A stretch of 50,103 nt of DNA from Polaromonas sp. (GTDB lineage Bacteria > Pseudomonadota > Gammaproteobacteria > Burkholderiales > Burkholderiaceae_C): the NCBI GenBank assembly GCA_013298815.1, contig JAAFJF010000021.1:1-50103 (forward strand), written 5' to 3'. The notes under the pieces were generated by a model, which had not been told where the DNA came from, made no database searches, and saw only the letters and a program-made list of their open reading frames with translations. Below are positions 8,658 to 16,361 of this stretch, piece after piece. How positions within the stretch are numbered: position 1 is the stretch's first letter; every line of letters begins with the position of its first letter. The position numbers and the translations under genes were made by a program.

Positions 8658-8953
8658 TCATAGCCCAAGCTCAGAATACGAGCCGATTCGCACGAGCTGA
8701 GGCGTAGCTAGAGATTCTTTCACGCTTTCCAAGGTCTTAAACGTGAAGCCCAACGCCTTGGTATGGCGAAGGCAGGCTTCTGAATAAGCGTGCATATCAC
8801 CTTGGTATTTTGCAGTACACAAACCACGCATCACCGGTAATTGCACAGGGTTGGCGATACGCTTAAAGTTCTAAATCAGCACACTATTGACGTCATGGTA
8901 GGCCGCACAAGCTATGTGCAAAGCATCAAAACCGCACTTTTTTTCAAATCACC
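8658..8953 (-). pseudogene. Degraded PIN-domain (VapC-like toxin) gene with internal amber codon
   Basis: Read on the minus strand, one frame runs from about 8953 to the stop at 8658 and is interrupted only by TAG at 8871-8873. Upstream of that stop it encodes CGFDALHIACAAYHDV, and downstream NFKRIANPVQLPVMR. In PIN-domain nucleases the conserved C-terminal half reads DALHIA...LLTWNF...NP, so the amber codon replaces the conserved Trp (TGG to TAG). The N-terminal half with the first catalytic aspartate is missing. The remaining 60 residues (ending GSYSELGL) are not typical of PIN proteins I know, so a fused or different subfamily is possible. It has no visible antitoxin partner, and I infer it is inactive. 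Confidence 0.5.
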
Positions 8954-9275
8954 GCCGAGCATTGGATTCCCGCCTTCGTAAGAACGACATTTTTTTCTAA
9001 CGAAATTACAACTGATATTAATGTATTTATTACATGCATAGCTATACATTTCATAGCATTAAAACTAAATTACTAGCGCATCTAAAGGGCTCAGCGCTCC
9101 AAAATGCATCACCTACAAGACATGTGTATCAGTTATAGTAAAAACTAAGTCGCTAGCAAAGCAAGTTTCATCTGCTAAACCAGCGATAGCAAATTCAAAC
9201 GTTAGTTGTTAATGCTGATTTTTAGAAAACTACTTCAATGAAGCATCACTTAATATACTTCTGCAGCCGCATCCA

Positions 9276-10706
9276 ATGATGACCCAACACCCTTTGGTTT
9301 TGCTTGAAGCGAACGAAGCGTCTTGTTCGTTGTTTGAAATGTACGCCGCCGAGTTCCCCAACAGCCAACTTGCTCAAATCCTTCAACAAAGCATTTGCAC
9401 ACCCACGCAGTTCTCAACCACCTACGAATTAAACTGGTGGTCGGCTTGGGCAACCTTATACCTAGGTGTTGGGCCAGATGAACACACCTTAGTGAATCAA
9501 AATGTATTGAACGCCTCCAGTACGCGCCAATCGTTTTGGCAATTGCTACAAAACCACGGTTTGACAGTAGGTCTTTTTGGTACGGCAGGAGCTCATATTT
9601 GGAAACCGTTACGTGATAAAACCTTGGCTTTTTTCTTACCAGAAAAATACGCTGACCACGTATTGCCGTTTCCTAACGCATTAAGGCGCTACGCTGAGTT
9701 AAAGTCAAAACTATCACTCGCCAATGATGGCTATTTACCCAATAACCAAATCCTCTCAAGCCTTGCACTGTTACCGCTTTTATTTCGGCACTTTCGAGTC
9801 GAGCACTTTGCGCTTTTGATACCGTGGCTACGTCACACACCACACAACAAAGCCGCATTGCTCGTGCGTGCAAGGTTGGCGCATAAGATTGATTTAGAAA
9901 AATTTCTTTTGCAGTACCAAAAAACCAAGCCTGATTTCGCCAGCTTTAATGTGGGCTTGATCGCTACAGGTCAGCATATTTTTTTGGGCGAATGGTTAGC
10001 TTGCAGCACCGCAGCAAGACGACGCCACCCGCTCACGACATTGATGCACGATTTTGACCATAGCCTTGGCTTGCTGCTACGCTCATGCAAAAAAAATAAC
10101 GCGAATTTCATGATTGCTTCGGGCATTGGTCAACAACCCAGTGTTGACATCCCTTCAACGAAATTGGCACCCCAATGGATATTGAACGATTTACCCCGCT
10201 TAATGCACACCATTCGCTTTCCGCACCCCGTGACGCGCTCACATACCATGCGCCCCAACATCACATTGCTAACCAGGAATGAAACAGAAGCTCGCGACTT
10301 GAAAACAAGACTGGAACGTTTACGCACATCTGTTGGAAAAATTTTTTCGGTAACGCAAAGCGACTGCCAACTCAGCCTGCATTTGAACGAAGCCGCCCTC
10401 GCGCCCTACGACAAAGCGTTGGCGAAATTTGATCGGAAAAAGGTCGCTCACCGTCATATTGAAAGACTCGGGTTAAAACTATCCTTCAATCCCACATTAA
10501 ATGGCGTACATGATTCACGTGGTTTATTGACTTTTCTTCGTATTGACCAATTCAAAAGCCCAGATAAACACACAAAGGCAGGTTGCACCTACTTTAATAA
10601 ACCTGCTGTTGATCTGCGGCACGTCATGCCAACTTTGCTGGGTTATTTTGAAATTGAACCCTTGATAAGTATGGCTGCACCCATGGCCGCTTTATTAGGC
10701 TTATAA
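9276..10706 (+). CDS. Alkaline phosphatase superfamily-like protein of unknown substrate
   Basis: This 476-residue protein reads as a divergent member of the alkaline phosphatase/sulfatase superfamily. The N-terminus LVLLEANEASCSLFEMY stands where the first metal-ligand strand usually is, AWATLYLGVGPDEHTL resembles the family's nucleophile-region motif, MHDFDHSLGLLLRS matches the DxxxG metal-binding turn, and DLRHVMPTLLGYFEIEPL parallels the conserved closing segment. The usual nucleophile context is altered, so catalytic activity is uncertain. No signal peptide or membrane span is evident. It stands alone between the repeat-rich stretch and the next cluster. Codons are AT-richer than in core genes, hinting at acquisition. 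The assignment is to the fold only. Confidence 0.5.
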   Translation: MMTQHPLVLLEANEASCSLFEMYAAEFPNSQLAQILQQSICTPTQFSTTYELNWWSAWATLYLGVGPDEHTLVNQNVLNASSTRQSFWQLLQNHGLTVGLFGTAGAHIWKPLRDKTLAFFLPEKYADHVLPFPNALRRYAELKSKLSLANDGYLPNNQILSSLALLPLLFRHFRVEHFALLIPWLRHTPHNKAALLVRARLAHKIDLEKFLLQYQKTKPDFASFNVGLIATGQHIFLGEWLACSTAARRRHPLTTLMHDFDHSLGLLLRSCKKNNANFMIASGIGQQPSVDIPSTKLAPQWILNDLPRLMHTIRFPHPVTRSHTMRPNITLLTRNETEARDLKTRLERLRTSVGKIFSVTQSDCQLSLHLNEAALAPYDKALAKFDRKKVAHRHIERLGLKLSFNPTLNGVHDSRGLLTFLRIDQFKSPDKHTKAGCTYFNKPAVDLRHVMPTLLGYFEIEPLISMAAPMAALLGL

Positions 10707-10841
10707 CCATTCGCCCCAAGTTATTGGCAACAAGCTGCTGGCAACCCAAAGTTTGCGCCTGTGCTCAAAGTCACGCAGGCGCATGGGTTGCAGTTTTGCG
10801 CTTAGCCGACATAAAATCGTACGGTTAAAAATGAGTACCCC

Positions 10842-11069
10842 TTGAGCACTGTCTTACAAATCAAAGTCAAACCCAACGCCAGGCAAAGCAGCTTGACGCT
10901 GCTGGAAGACGGGACTTGGGTGGCGCAGATCAAGTCATTACCTGTGGATGGCAAAGCCAACCTTGAATTGATTGGCTTGGTCGCCGCGCAGATGGGTTGC
11001 ACGAAGGCTGCGGTGAGTATTAAAACTGGATCTTCGGGGCGGGTGAAGCTGGTTAAGATTGACACCTAA
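10842..11069 (+). CDS. YggU/DUF167 family protein
   Basis: This 75-residue protein belongs to the UPF0235 (DUF167) family, small cytoplasmic proteins of unknown function. The pattern LQIKVKPNARQSS near the start and PVDGKANLELIGLVA in the middle are the family signature, followed by KTGSSGRVKLVKI. The most plausible start is TTG at 10842. An ATG at 10831 lies just upstream in another frame and ends after four codons (TGA overlapping the TTG), so initiation may be coupled or the start may have shifted by a small indel. It abuts the next gene with no gap. Confidence 0.75.
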   Translation: MSTVLQIKVKPNARQSSLTLLEDGTWVAQIKSLPVDGKANLELIGLVAAQMGCTKAAVSIKTGSSGRVKLVKIDT

Positions 11070-11693
11070 ATGAACCAACAGGCCGATACCTACTTCTCCG
11101 CTGGCTGCGGGCGCTGCGCCAAAGGCGGCACGCCAGCTTGCAAGGTCAAGACGTGGGCGGCTGAATTGGCGGCTATGCGGAGTTTGGTACTGGACGCTGG
11201 GTTGACTGAGGAATGCAAATGGGGCGTGCCTTGCTATACGGTTAATGGAGGCAACGTCGTGATCATCCACTCCTTCAAAGAATACTGTGCTTTCTTGTTC
11301 TTCAAAGGTGCTTTAATAAAAGATCCGAAAGGTATATTGATTCAGCAGACTGAGAACGTGCAAGCTGGTCGGCAGCTGCGGTTTAAGGATGTTCGTGAGA
11401 TCACCAAGCTGAAAACCACCATCAATGCCTACCTGCAAGAAGCCATTGCGATTGAAAAAGCAGGTTTAAAAGTAACTAAAAAAGAGACACCAGAATTTGT
11501 CATACCAGAAGAGTTTCAAGCCAAACTGGACAAATCCCCTGCCCTGAAATCCGCTTTTGGGGCGCTGACACCGGGGCGACAGCGGGCTTATTTGCTGCAT
11601 TTTGCGGGAGCAAAACAATCTGCCACCCGAACGACTAGAGTTGAGAAATGTATGCCGCAGATTTTGAATGGCAAAGGTTTACTGGACTCATGA
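11070..11693 (+). CDS. YdeI/OmpD-associated family protein (DUF1801 type)
   Basis: This 207-residue cytoplasmic protein has an N-terminal DUF1801-like domain (ECKWGVPCYTVNGGNVVIIHSFKEYCAFLFFKGALIKD) and a C-terminal YdeI/OmpD-associated helical segment (FGALTPGRQRAYLLHFAGAKQSATRTTRVEKCMPQIL). Family members are linked to envelope or antimicrobial-peptide phenotypes in enterobacteria, but their biochemistry is not established. The ATG follows the DUF167 stop codon directly, and its own stop overlaps the next start by four bases (ATGA), so this gene is translationally coupled on both sides. The N-terminal cysteines CGRCAKGGTPACK are notable and could bind metal, which is speculation. Confidence 0.75.
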   Translation: MNQQADTYFSAGCGRCAKGGTPACKVKTWAAELAAMRSLVLDAGLTEECKWGVPCYTVNGGNVVIIHSFKEYCAFLFFKGALIKDPKGILIQQTENVQAGRQLRFKDVREITKLKTTINAYLQEAIAIEKAGLKVTKKETPEFVIPEEFQAKLDKSPALKSAFGALTPGRQRAYLLHFAGAKQSATRTTRVEKCMPQILNGKGLLDS

Positions 11694-12322
11694 GTAAGCT
11701 TTTACCAATCTCCACCCTCCTTTATTGGCTTGATTTACTTGGGGTGGCCGTCTTTGCCGCGAGTGGCACGCTGGCTGGGTTGGCTGCACGCTTAGATATA
11801 TTGGGGGTTTTGGTACTGGCTTCTAGTACGGCAGTGGGCGGCGGCACGATTCGGGATGTTTTATTGGGTCGTTACCCCATCTTTTGGATCAAAGACTCAG
11901 GGCCTATTTATGCCGTTTTAACAGCTACCGCATTCACTCTACTGTGGGTTCACTACCGCCCTATTCCTATGAATGCGCTGTTGATTGCGGATGCGCTGGG
12001 GCTGGCTTTGTTTGCCATTTCTGGTGCTCAAGTTGCCGAAAAAGCGGGCTGTCGCTTGCCTGTGGTCGTGCTGATGGGCACGCTGACAGGTGCGGGTGGC
12101 GGGGTTTTACGGGATTTGATGTCTGCAAAAATTCCGCTAATTTTACGGCAGGATATTTATGCATCAGCCGCAATCGCTGGCATTTTGGTTTACGCGCTGT
12201 TGCGCAAAGCAAACGTACCAACGGGTGGCGCGTTTGCAGGAGGATTTATAACGGTTGCTCTAACCCGCTTAGCTGCTATTAACTATGGCTTAGAACTGCC
12301 GGTCTTTTCGTTACCTCAATAG
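11690..12322 (+). CDS. Trimeric intracellular cation channel (UPF0126/YicG) family membrane protein
   Basis: This 210-residue inner-membrane protein is built of two repeated UPF0126 units. Each has three hydrophobic helices and a glycine-rich signature: AVGGGTIRDVLLGRYP in the first and GAGGGVLRDLMSAKIP in the second, plus a seventh helix at the C-terminus. Bacterial members are structurally related to TRIC cation channels that conduct potassium as trimers. I chose the start at 11690 (MSKLLPISTLLYW), overlapping the previous stop in ATGA; an upstream in-frame ATG at 11648 lies well inside that gene. The following gene starts 13 bp later. Confidence 0.88.
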   Translation: MSKLLPISTLLYWLDLLGVAVFAASGTLAGLAARLDILGVLVLASSTAVGGGTIRDVLLGRYPIFWIKDSGPIYAVLTATAFTLLWVHYRPIPMNALLIADALGLALFAISGAQVAEKAGCRLPVVVLMGTLTGAGGGVLRDLMSAKIPLILRQDIYASAAIAGILVYALLRKANVPTGGAFAGGFITVALTRLAAINYGLELPVFSLPQ

Positions 12323-12335
12323 AACGCGTAAAACA

Positions 12336-13907
12336 ATGTCTACAACCCACTTTCCTAAAACCACGCCAGTTTTGATCGCCGGTGGTGGCCCTGTCGGGCT
12401 AAGTTTGTCGGCGCTACTGGCGAGTTTTGGCATTTGCAGCTTGGTGATTGAAAACGACCCGTCTTACTGCACTGGCAGCCGCGCGATTTGCATGTCGCGG
12501 CGGTCGCAGGAAATTTTGGGCTGGGTGGGTGCGGACAAACCCTTGGTGGAAAAGGGGCTGTCATGGGTGGGTGGGCGTAGTTATTACCGCGACACGGAGG
12601 TGCTGCACTTCCAAATGCCCAACGACCCAACGCAGCGCTTTGCGCCCATGGTGAATATTCAGCAGTATTTTGCGGAGCAATTTGCGCACGAAGCAGCTCA
12701 AAAATATGGCGATTTGGTGGATGTGCGGTGGAATTGCACTGTAAAAGCCGTGCGAGAAGTCAAAGACGGCAATGAAGTCGATGTGATCGACGTTGACGGC
12801 AAGACGCAGACCGTGCGAGCCGACTGGCTGGTCGCCTGCGATGGGGGCCGCAGCACCGTGCGCGAGCAACTGGGGCTGCAGCTACAAGGCATGCAGTACG
12901 ACGGCAAGTACGTGATTGTGGATATCCGCCAAAAAACCAAGCGTGACGTTGAGCGGCTGGCCTGGTTTGACCCGCCTAGCAACCCCGGCTCCACCATTTT
13001 GATGCACCGCCAGCCTGAGGATGTGTGGCGGATTGACTACCAGATTCGGGATGACGAGGACCCCGTCGAGGCCATCAAACCCGAAAACGTGCTGCCCCGC
13101 GTGCAAAGTCATTTGACGATGATTGGTGAGAATGAGCCGTGGGAGCCGCTGTGGATATCGATCTACAACGCCAAATGCCTGAGTTTGGAGAAATATAGGC
13201 ATAAGCGTGTGCTATTTGCGGGTGACGCCGCGCATTTGGTGCCGATTTTTGGTGTGCGTGGGCTGAATTCTGGGCTGGACGATGCGGGTAACCTAGCTTG
13301 GAAGCTGGCGCGCGTCATCCAAGGCACATCGCCGGACAGATTGCTGGACACCTATTCCACCGAACGCGTCCACGCCGCGCATGAAAACATGGCTTTCGGC
13401 GCGAAAAGCACGGAGTTCATGGCACCGCCCAATTTTGCTTTCAAGCTGATGCGAGAGGCGACTTTGAAGCTGGCTTTGGCAGACGAGAAAGTGCGGTCGC
13501 TGATTAACCCACGGCAATCGACGCCGATTCATTACGTTGGCTCAGCTTTGAACGTGCAGGATAGCGACGTTTGGAGCAGCGATTTAACTGCGCCAGGCAT
13601 GCCGATGCCAGAAGTGTTGCTCGAAGACGGTTCGCATCTATCGCAGCAATTCGGCAAAAGCTTTGTTTGCGTTGTCTTGGGAGCAACTTTAGAGCCAACA
13701 AAACAAACGGGGTTAGAGCAAAAGGGCATCAAAATTTATAGCTGCTTAGGCAGTAATTACGCTGGATACAGCCAGTTTAGACTATCTAATCTTACCGAAT
13801 CAGCCCTGATACTGGTGCGGCCTGATGGCTATGTGATGGGGCGCTGGAAAGGCACGGCTATTGCGCCGTTATTGGCTGCAATGAAACAAACGGGAGTGAG
13901 CTTATGA
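12336..13907 (+). CDS. FAD-dependent aromatic hydroxylase-like monooxygenase (PheA/TfdB family)
   Basis: This 523-residue class A flavoprotein monooxygenase resembles 3-(3-hydroxyphenyl)propionate or phenol hydroxylases, which use NAD(P)H and O2 to hydroxylate an aromatic ring. Visible motifs are the FAD dinucleotide fold IAGGGPVGLSLSALLA (residues 14-29), the DG motif WLVACDGGRSTVREQLG, and the GD motif LFAGDAAHLVPIFGVRGLNSGLDDAGNLAWKLA near residue 293. The C-terminal thioredoxin-like domain (from about 400) contains an in-frame copy of the dispersed repeat, encoding roughly residues 464-480 (IKIYSCLGSNYAGYSQ). The stop overlaps the start of a small DUF2783-like gene. The substrate cannot be read from the sequence. 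Confidence 0.85.
   Translation: MSTTHFPKTTPVLIAGGGPVGLSLSALLASFGICSLVIENDPSYCTGSRAICMSRRSQEILGWVGADKPLVEKGLSWVGGRSYYRDTEVLHFQMPNDPTQRFAPMVNIQQYFAEQFAHEAAQKYGDLVDVRWNCTVKAVREVKDGNEVDVIDVDGKTQTVRADWLVACDGGRSTVREQLGLQLQGMQYDGKYVIVDIRQKTKRDVERLAWFDPPSNPGSTILMHRQPEDVWRIDYQIRDDEDPVEAIKPENVLPRVQSHLTMIGENEPWEPLWISIYNAKCLSLEKYRHKRVLFAGDAAHLVPIFGVRGLNSGLDDAGNLAWKLARVIQGTSPDRLLDTYSTERVHAAHENMAFGAKSTEFMAPPNFAFKLMREATLKLALADEKVRSLINPRQSTPIHYVGSALNVQDSDVWSSDLTAPGMPMPEVLLEDGSHLSQQFGKSFVCVVLGATLEPTKQTGLEQKGIKIYSCLGSNYAGYSQFRLSNLTESALILVRPDGYVMGRWKGTAIAPLLAAMKQTGVSL
13727..13773 (+). repeat. Dispersed structured repeat, copy 5, inside a coding region
   Basis: The core TAGCTGCTTAGGCAG followed by TAATTACGCTGGATACAGCC lies within the FAD monooxygenase gene in the sense direction, with no frame disruption. 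The upstream hairpin arm is degraded (GCATC instead of GCTAT). The encoded peptide lies in the C-terminal thioredoxin-like domain. Confidence 0.75.
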
Positions 13908-14122
13908 CACCAACCACTGCGCTGCCCACGGAAATAACCATGTCTGCACAAGATTTAGACCTGACCTACACCGCCCTGTGCAACGCCCTAGCCAGTGTGG
14001 GTGAGGCGCAAGCGCAGTCATTTTTAGCAATGCTCAGCCTCTCCCTCATTGCCCACAGCCCAAGCACAGCGCGGGTGCTGACGTTGATTGCGCAGGCTGA
14101 GACGCAATGCTTGGGACAGTAG
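13904..14122 (+). CDS. Small DUF2783-like partner of the FAD hydroxylase
   Basis: This 72-residue protein overlaps the end of the monooxygenase gene by four bases (ATGA), so it is translationally coupled to it. The helical sequence (LDLTYTALCNALASVGEAQAQSFLAMLSLSLIAH) fits the small DUF2783 proteins that often accompany flavin hydroxylases. The role is unknown; a stabilising subunit is a guess from context. A second in-frame ATG at 13940 (MSAQDLDLTY) could be the true start, giving 60 residues. It ends 7 bp before the convergent M29-like gene, with no room for a terminator. Confidence 0.6.
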   Translation: MTPTTALPTEITMSAQDLDLTYTALCNALASVGEAQAQSFLAMLSLSLIAHSPSTARVLTLIAQAETQCLGQ

Positions 14123-14128
14123 AGTAGG

Positions 14129-15145
14129 CTAAACCACCCAAGCGCCATCTCGGTAAATCACTCGCTCATCTAGCACGACTAGCTCGGTCACGGCAAACAC
14201 GTCGATGTGGTATTTGCCATCGCCACGCTTGAAGTTGGGTTTGCCGTAGATGCCGTGTTTAGCGCCTAACGACAAGTGCATGCCACACATACGCTCATAA
14301 CTGCCAATGTCGCTGACAGTGCGGGTTTGGGTGAATGCGCGGTTCAAACCCATGCCAAGCTCTCGCAGCCAGACCACGCCTTCATCGGCGCGGATATTGG
14401 CCAGCACGTTGTCAAATTCTGGTGTGCTGTCTTCTGTGTCTACGACTTGGCCTTTGTCAACAACTAAAGTGATGGGCTTAGCGGGGCGGTTGACTTTGAA
14501 TGTGGTATCGCCAAAGGCGTGAATGCGTACGCGACCATTCACCGCTTCTAAGTCTTTGGCCTCAGTAAACACCTCACCAATCGGGAACTGGCCGCCTACG
14601 TTTGGCATATCGCTATAGTCACCTACATTGAGTTTGGCTGATTCAAACGATGAACCAAAGAAGAGTTTTGCATCCGGAAACTGTGCGCCGCCACTGTCTA
14701 GCCAACCGCCTTTGGCGTTATCTATGGCGGTTTTGAGTCCATGACCTGTGCCCAGAAAATAAGCCGCATCGTAAGCCAAAGCGTCGATGTAATAGTCTAT
14801 TTCTGCGCCTTGCATGCGTTTGAGATGCACATGCTCAATCACTTTGAGCCCTCGCTTGAACAGCTCGACACGGATGCGGAAGGCCTCTAATCTGAAATTA
14901 GTCGATTGCACCAAAACAACCAAATCGGATGCCATCAAGCCCGCAAATATACCCAAAACGGCTTCAGGCGTGTGGATCGCAAAATCGACGAATTGCGCCT
15001 CTGGCAAGCAGTGCCTGTAGGCATCGGTCAAGATGTGAGCAAGCTCGCAGTTGGTATCAAACACCACAACGGCCCTGTGTTTAAGGGTGTGGCGAAAGAC
15101 TTGGGTCAATAAGTCATTGACATTTTTTTCTGCTATCGCGTTCAT
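14129..15145 (-). CDS. M29 aminopeptidase-like / NicX-like metalloprotein
   Basis: This 338-residue protein resembles the M29 metallopeptidase fold, shared by bacterial aminopeptidases and 2,5-dihydroxypyridine dioxygenase (NicX). Candidate metal ligands are all present: Glu191 in FPIGEVFTEAK, Glu262 in LRELGMGLN, His290 in GMHLSLGAKHG, and His313/Asp315 in YHIDVF. The N-terminal domain is a Rossmann-like segment (VVVFDTNCELAHILTDAYR). Peptidase or ring-cleaving activity cannot be separated by eye; the retained two glutamates favour the peptidase layout. Start at 15145 (MNAIAEKNV) is chosen because the longer frame to 15199 would overlap the upstream hydrolase. It is the last gene of a four-gene minus-strand cluster, 4 bp after the hydrolase. 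Confidence 0.65.
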   Translation of the reverse strand: MNAIAEKNVNDLLTQVFRHTLKHRAVVVFDTNCELAHILTDAYRHCLPEAQFVDFAIHTPEAVLGIFAGLMASDLVVLVQSTNFRLEAFRIRVELFKRGLKVIEHVHLKRMQGAEIDYYIDALAYDAAYFLGTGHGLKTAIDNAKGGWLDSGGAQFPDAKLFFGSSFESAKLNVGDYSDMPNVGGQFPIGEVFTEAKDLEAVNGRVRIHAFGDTTFKVNRPAKPITLVVDKGQVVDTEDSTPEFDNVLANIRADEGVVWLRELGMGLNRAFTQTRTVSDIGSYERMCGMHLSLGAKHGIYGKPNFKRGDGKYHIDVFAVTELVVLDERVIYRDGAWVV

Positions 15146-15149
15146 ATTT

Positions 15150-16346
15150 TCACTTTGCTGACGTTGTAGCTTGTGCCAAACGCACCGCTTCATCGACAAA
15201 GCTGTAAACCTCTAGCGGAATTCGCCCATTAGGGCCCTGCAAAGCCTTGTTACGGTATTGCCCCAGGCGGACCACCACCAGTTGTAACGATGGCACCACA
15301 ATCACGTATTGCCCTTGGTGTCCTTGAAAAGAATAGAAAGGGTGTTTGTACGTCCAGTCCATCCACAGGGAATGACCATAATAGGGTTTCAAATCTGGTT
15401 TGCGCATGCGCTCTACAAAAGCCTTGTCCAGCAGTTGTTTACCGCCCCACTGCCCGTCTTGCAGAAGCAGTTGCCCAAGTTTGGCGTAATCTCTGGCAGT
15501 GGCAAAAATACAGCAATAAGTGCGCTCCATGCCACCTACTTCGCTGGGTCTGTCCAACGTGTAGATGGCGTCATTCTCCATACCCAGCGGTTGCCAAAGC
15601 GACTGAGACAAATGTTCACTGACGTTAGATTGCGGCTTCTTTTCCTGAATCGCACGTTTCAATATCACCCCTAAAAGTTGTGTTGAGCCACTGCTGTACT
15701 CGAACTCTATGCCTGGTTCACGTTCAAAATTTTGGCCGAGTACCAATTTTTCAGCATCTCTTCCGTAGTAAAGATCGGTCGTCACATTGAAGGGTAGCTT
15801 GTAGTTTTCAGTCCAATCGTGACCGGCTTTCATAGCTGACAGTTGGGCAATCGTCGCTTTAGCACCCCAAGCGTTACCGCTATACTCGGGCAGAAATTGT
15901 GAGATAGGCGTGTCAAAACTGGAGATCAAGCCCTGCTGCACCGCCAACCCAAGCTGCATGGTTGTGACGGTTTTAGCGATTGAAAACGAGTTTGTTCGAC
16001 TACTTTCGCTGTAAGGCGAAAAATAAGTTTCATGCAGCAGCTTGCCATTTTTAGCGACCAAAAAAGCTGCAGATTTGTGTTGCTGCAAATAACTCAGCGT
16101 TGCACTGTTCAATGGTTCTTTGTTGAACGCAGCGTCTCTCTCCCAAGCTAGAGGCTGTGCAGTGGCGATTTTGCGTTGCGCAAAGTTACTTGCATCGTCA
16201 ATATGCGCGGTCGAATGCCCTTGTAGATACGTGCCGTAAAGTGCTTTCCAAAAATAGCCATGGCCAGAAATCTGAATCGCAAATGCCGCTACAGCAAGCA
16301 GACCTAGCAAGCCCAATGCAAAGCGTTTGATGATTTTTTTAAACAT
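15150..16346 (-). CDS. Serine hydrolase of the beta-lactamase (class C / EstB-like) family
   Basis: This 398-residue protein has an N-terminal membrane anchor or uncleaved signal (basic FKKIIKRFA, then LGLLGLLAVAAFAI), so the catalytic domain faces the periplasm. The serine hydrolase motif SxxK is SIAK at Ser122/Lys125 within NSFSIAKTVTTMQLGL. The tyrosine motif appears as YSSGSTQLLG, and a histidine-glycine motif (FQGHQGQYVIVVP) takes the place of the KTG triad. It may act as an esterase, amidase or D-aminopeptidase; antibiotic hydrolysis is not implied. It is preceded by the TPP enzyme with a 15-bp gap and followed by the M29-like gene. Confidence 0.82.
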   Translation of the reverse strand: MFKKIIKRFALGLLGLLAVAAFAIQISGHGYFWKALYGTYLQGHSTAHIDDASNFAQRKIATAQPLAWERDAAFNKEPLNSATLSYLQQHKSAAFLVAKNGKLLHETYFSPYSESSRTNSFSIAKTVTTMQLGLAVQQGLISSFDTPISQFLPEYSGNAWGAKATIAQLSAMKAGHDWTENYKLPFNVTTDLYYGRDAEKLVLGQNFEREPGIEFEYSSGSTQLLGVILKRAIQEKKPQSNVSEHLSQSLWQPLGMENDAIYTLDRPSEVGGMERTYCCIFATARDYAKLGQLLLQDGQWGGKQLLDKAFVERMRKPDLKPYYGHSLWMDWTYKHPFYSFQGHQGQYVIVVPSLQLVVVRLGQYRNKALQGPNGRIPLEVYSFVDEAVRLAQATTSAK

Positions 16347-16361
16347 GCTTTTTCAGATTTT

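Larger units (their letters stand above)
8594..9275. other. 682-bp non-coding or degraded stretch
   Basis: This AT-rich interval holds a minus-oriented dispersed repeat directly after the Bro-N stop, a PIN-domain pseudogene on the minus strand (8658 to about 8953), one arm of the GGCGGGAATCC-type palindrome (about 8962-8988), and about 280 bp (8990-9275) in which I see no gene, no repeat and no clear promoter. It reads as a decayed accessory locus. Confidence 0.6.
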
